DNA from: Vicinamibacterales bacterium | Lineage (GTDB): Bacteria; Acidobacteriota; Vicinamibacteria; Vicinamibacterales; UBA2999 | Direction of reading: 5' to 3' | NCBI GenBank assembly: GCA_030680175.1 | Contig: JAUXWO010000050.1 | Coordinates: forward strand, 124,001-188,000 | Length of the DNA: 64,000 nt | Part shown: positions 63,045 through 64,000 of the stretch, one piece after another | How positions within the stretch are numbered: position 1 is the stretch's first letter | Layout of the letters: the number at the start of each line of letters is the position of its first letter | Notes under the pieces: model-generated | Database searches by the model: none | Told to the model about the DNA's origin: nothing | The model's input: only the letters and a program-made list of their open reading frames with translations | Translations under genes and position numbers: made by a program

Positions 63045-64000
63045 TCAGGCCGAGGGCGCCGCCGGCTCGTCCTCCCACGGCGGCAGCACGATCAGCAGCA
63101 CGGCCAGCACGGCGAACGGGAGCAGCATCACCAGAATGGCCGGCAGCAGTCCTTCGGCCGCGGCGAACTCCATCTTGTACGTCGTGTAGCCGAGGAAGCT
63201 CTTGGAGAACAGCTGGCCGCCGATCACCACGTTCCAGCGCATCGCCAGGATCCCGATGAGCGCGGCCGATGCCGCGGTGGCGTAGAGCCACCGGCGCGTC
63301 CGCTCACCGAAGGACCAGAGCTGCGTGAGGGCGAGCAGCGCAATCGGAAAGACCGTCCCGAACATGATCTGCAGGACGACCTGCGAGAAGTAGAGCCGCG
63401 TCTGGACCATGAAGTCGAGCGCCAGGAACGACTCGTCGGCCTCGTAGATCCGGTGCACCAGGTCGAGCAGTTCCAGCGCGAATGCCACGAGGAATGCGTA
63501 GAACAGGTACTTCGCGATGGTGTCGAGGCATGGCATGTCGATCGCCCGCCGGCGCATCCAGGAGGTGGCCATGAAGAGCAGCAGGACCAGGGCGATCCCC
63601 GACACCATGGCCGAGAACAGGAAGACCACGGGCATCAGCGGCGTCGACCACCAGGGATTCGCCTTCACCGATCCGAAGATGAAGCCGACGTACCCGTGCA
63701 GCAGGAACGCCGACGGAATGCCGATGATGGTCACGGCGCGCGCCACCCGGTCGTCGATACGCAGCGCCCGGGGGCCCACGTTGTCCACGCCCAGCGCCAG
63801 CGTGGCGTAGAGGGCCCGCTGCCAGCCCCGGCTCTCCTTCCACCACCGGACGATGTCGCGCCGGTAGTCGAGCCAGATCTCGATCACCAGTACGCCCATC
63901 AGGTACCACAGGTACACGAAGCCGAACATCGCCATCGCCGACTCGCGGTGCGGTGTGAGGTACATCTGCAGGGACCGCTCAGGGTGCCCGAGGTGCAGCT
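63045..64000 (-). CDS. NrfD/PsrC-type membrane subunit (5' end beyond the window)
   Basis: The frame stays open to the right edge; upstream of the Met at 63965 it reads LHLGHPERSLQ, the GxPxR family block, so the true start lies outside. The visible 317 residues have about eight transmembrane segments (LMGVLVIEIWLDYRRDI, IIGIPSAFLLHGYVGFIFG, VVFLFSAMVSGIALVLLLFM and others). NrfD-type subunits exchange electrons with quinone next to iron-sulphur or cytochrome partners in the inner membrane, as in polysulfide or nitrite reductases and alternative complex III. Partner genes must lie to the right of the window. Confidence 0.88.
   Translation of the reverse strand, partial: LHLGHPERSLQMYLTPHRESAMAMFGFVYLWYLMGVLVIEIWLDYRRDIVRWWKESRGWQRALYATLALGVDNVGPRALRIDDRVARAVTIIGIPSAFLLHGYVGFIFGSVKANPWWSTPLMPVVFLFSAMVSGIALVLLLFMATSWMRRRAIDMPCLDTIAKYLFYAFLVAFALELLDLVHRIYEADESFLALDFMVQTRLYFSQVVLQIMFGTVFPIALLALTQLWSFGERTRRWLYATAASAALIGILAMRWNVVIGGQLFSKSFLGYTTYKMEFAAAEGLLPAILVMLLPFAVLAVLLIVLPPWEDEPAAPSA

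Noticed and set aside
63965-64000. GTGCCCGAGGTGC at the right edge as another copy of the GTGCCC repeat
   Set aside because: The segment is coding in the NrfD-type gene (LHLGHPERSLQ) and fits the family block; it is not a repeat.

Overview
The window is about 64 kb of GC-rich (roughly 68-70 %) bacterial chromosome, packed with genes on both strands. I see no rRNA, tRNA, CRISPR, phage or complete insertion sequence. The gene families (a DUF5916 outer-membrane protein, DUF885 and M16 peptidases, a UbiD decarboxylase, an ArsR-methyltransferase fusion beside metH, a multiheme cytochrome with an MtrB-type porin, an ExeA-type ATPase) and the many low-complexity intergenic repeats suggest an Acidobacteriota member, perhaps of the Vicinamibacteria. 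That placement is inference from gene content; no marker gene is present to prove it.

Layout. 1-6.2 kb: a partial DUF349 protein, then an ArsR-methyltransferase regulator and cobalamin-dependent methionine synthase (metH). 6.3-18.9 kb: mostly minus-strand metabolic and secreted proteins: aldo/keto reductase, MFS transporter, quinone oxidoreductase, DUF885 lipoprotein, SDR-type threonine dehydrogenase-like enzyme, PAS histidine kinase, alpha/beta hydrolase, DUF1028, DUF6526, MBL-fold protein, GYF-AIM24 protein, TerB-like protein. 19.1-24.8 kb: an OmpR-type response regulator and histidine kinase, followed by a secreted decaheme cytochrome and a large MtrB/PioB-like beta-barrel. This is a candidate trans-outer-membrane electron conduit with its own regulators. 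24.9-34.6 kb (minus): a secreted protein, an ABC exporter, ApaG, UbiD, EttA and an M16 peptidase. 34.7-37.7 kb: dut, dinB, a small protein and an exported HpcH/HpaI-type aldolase. 37.9-49 kb: tandem cyclophilin, HExxH protein, ExeA-SPOR ATPase, nitroreductase, RsgA, hydrolases, DUF1499, DUF5916 and a 2Fe-2S ferredoxin. 49.4-56.6 kb: glutamate synthase large subunit, an MreB-like protein and glutamate dehydrogenase. 56.7-64 kb (minus): DinB-like protein, TypA/BipA, diguanylate cyclase, zinc alcohol dehydrogenase, a multipass membrane protein and a NrfD-type membrane subunit that runs off the right edge.

Two genome-wide habits stand out. First, many intergenic gaps are filled with short-unit tandem repeats of at least nine sequence families, often arranged as left and right arms that can fold into long hairpins. 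Convergent gene pairs either abut within about 20 bp or are separated by 140-210 bp of such repeats. The repeats also enter coding sequence (inside metH and the TerB-like gene, and at the ends of several other proteins). Second, several genes lack a Shine-Dalgarno site but have a -10-like hexamer (TATAAT, TATACT, TACACT) exactly 6-8 nt before the start codon, which predicts leaderless transcripts.

The most interesting functional unit is the 19.0-24.8 kb cluster. The 9-mer GAATTCAGG occurs upstream of both the two-component operon and the cytochrome/porin operon, suggesting that the regulator controls the conduit.
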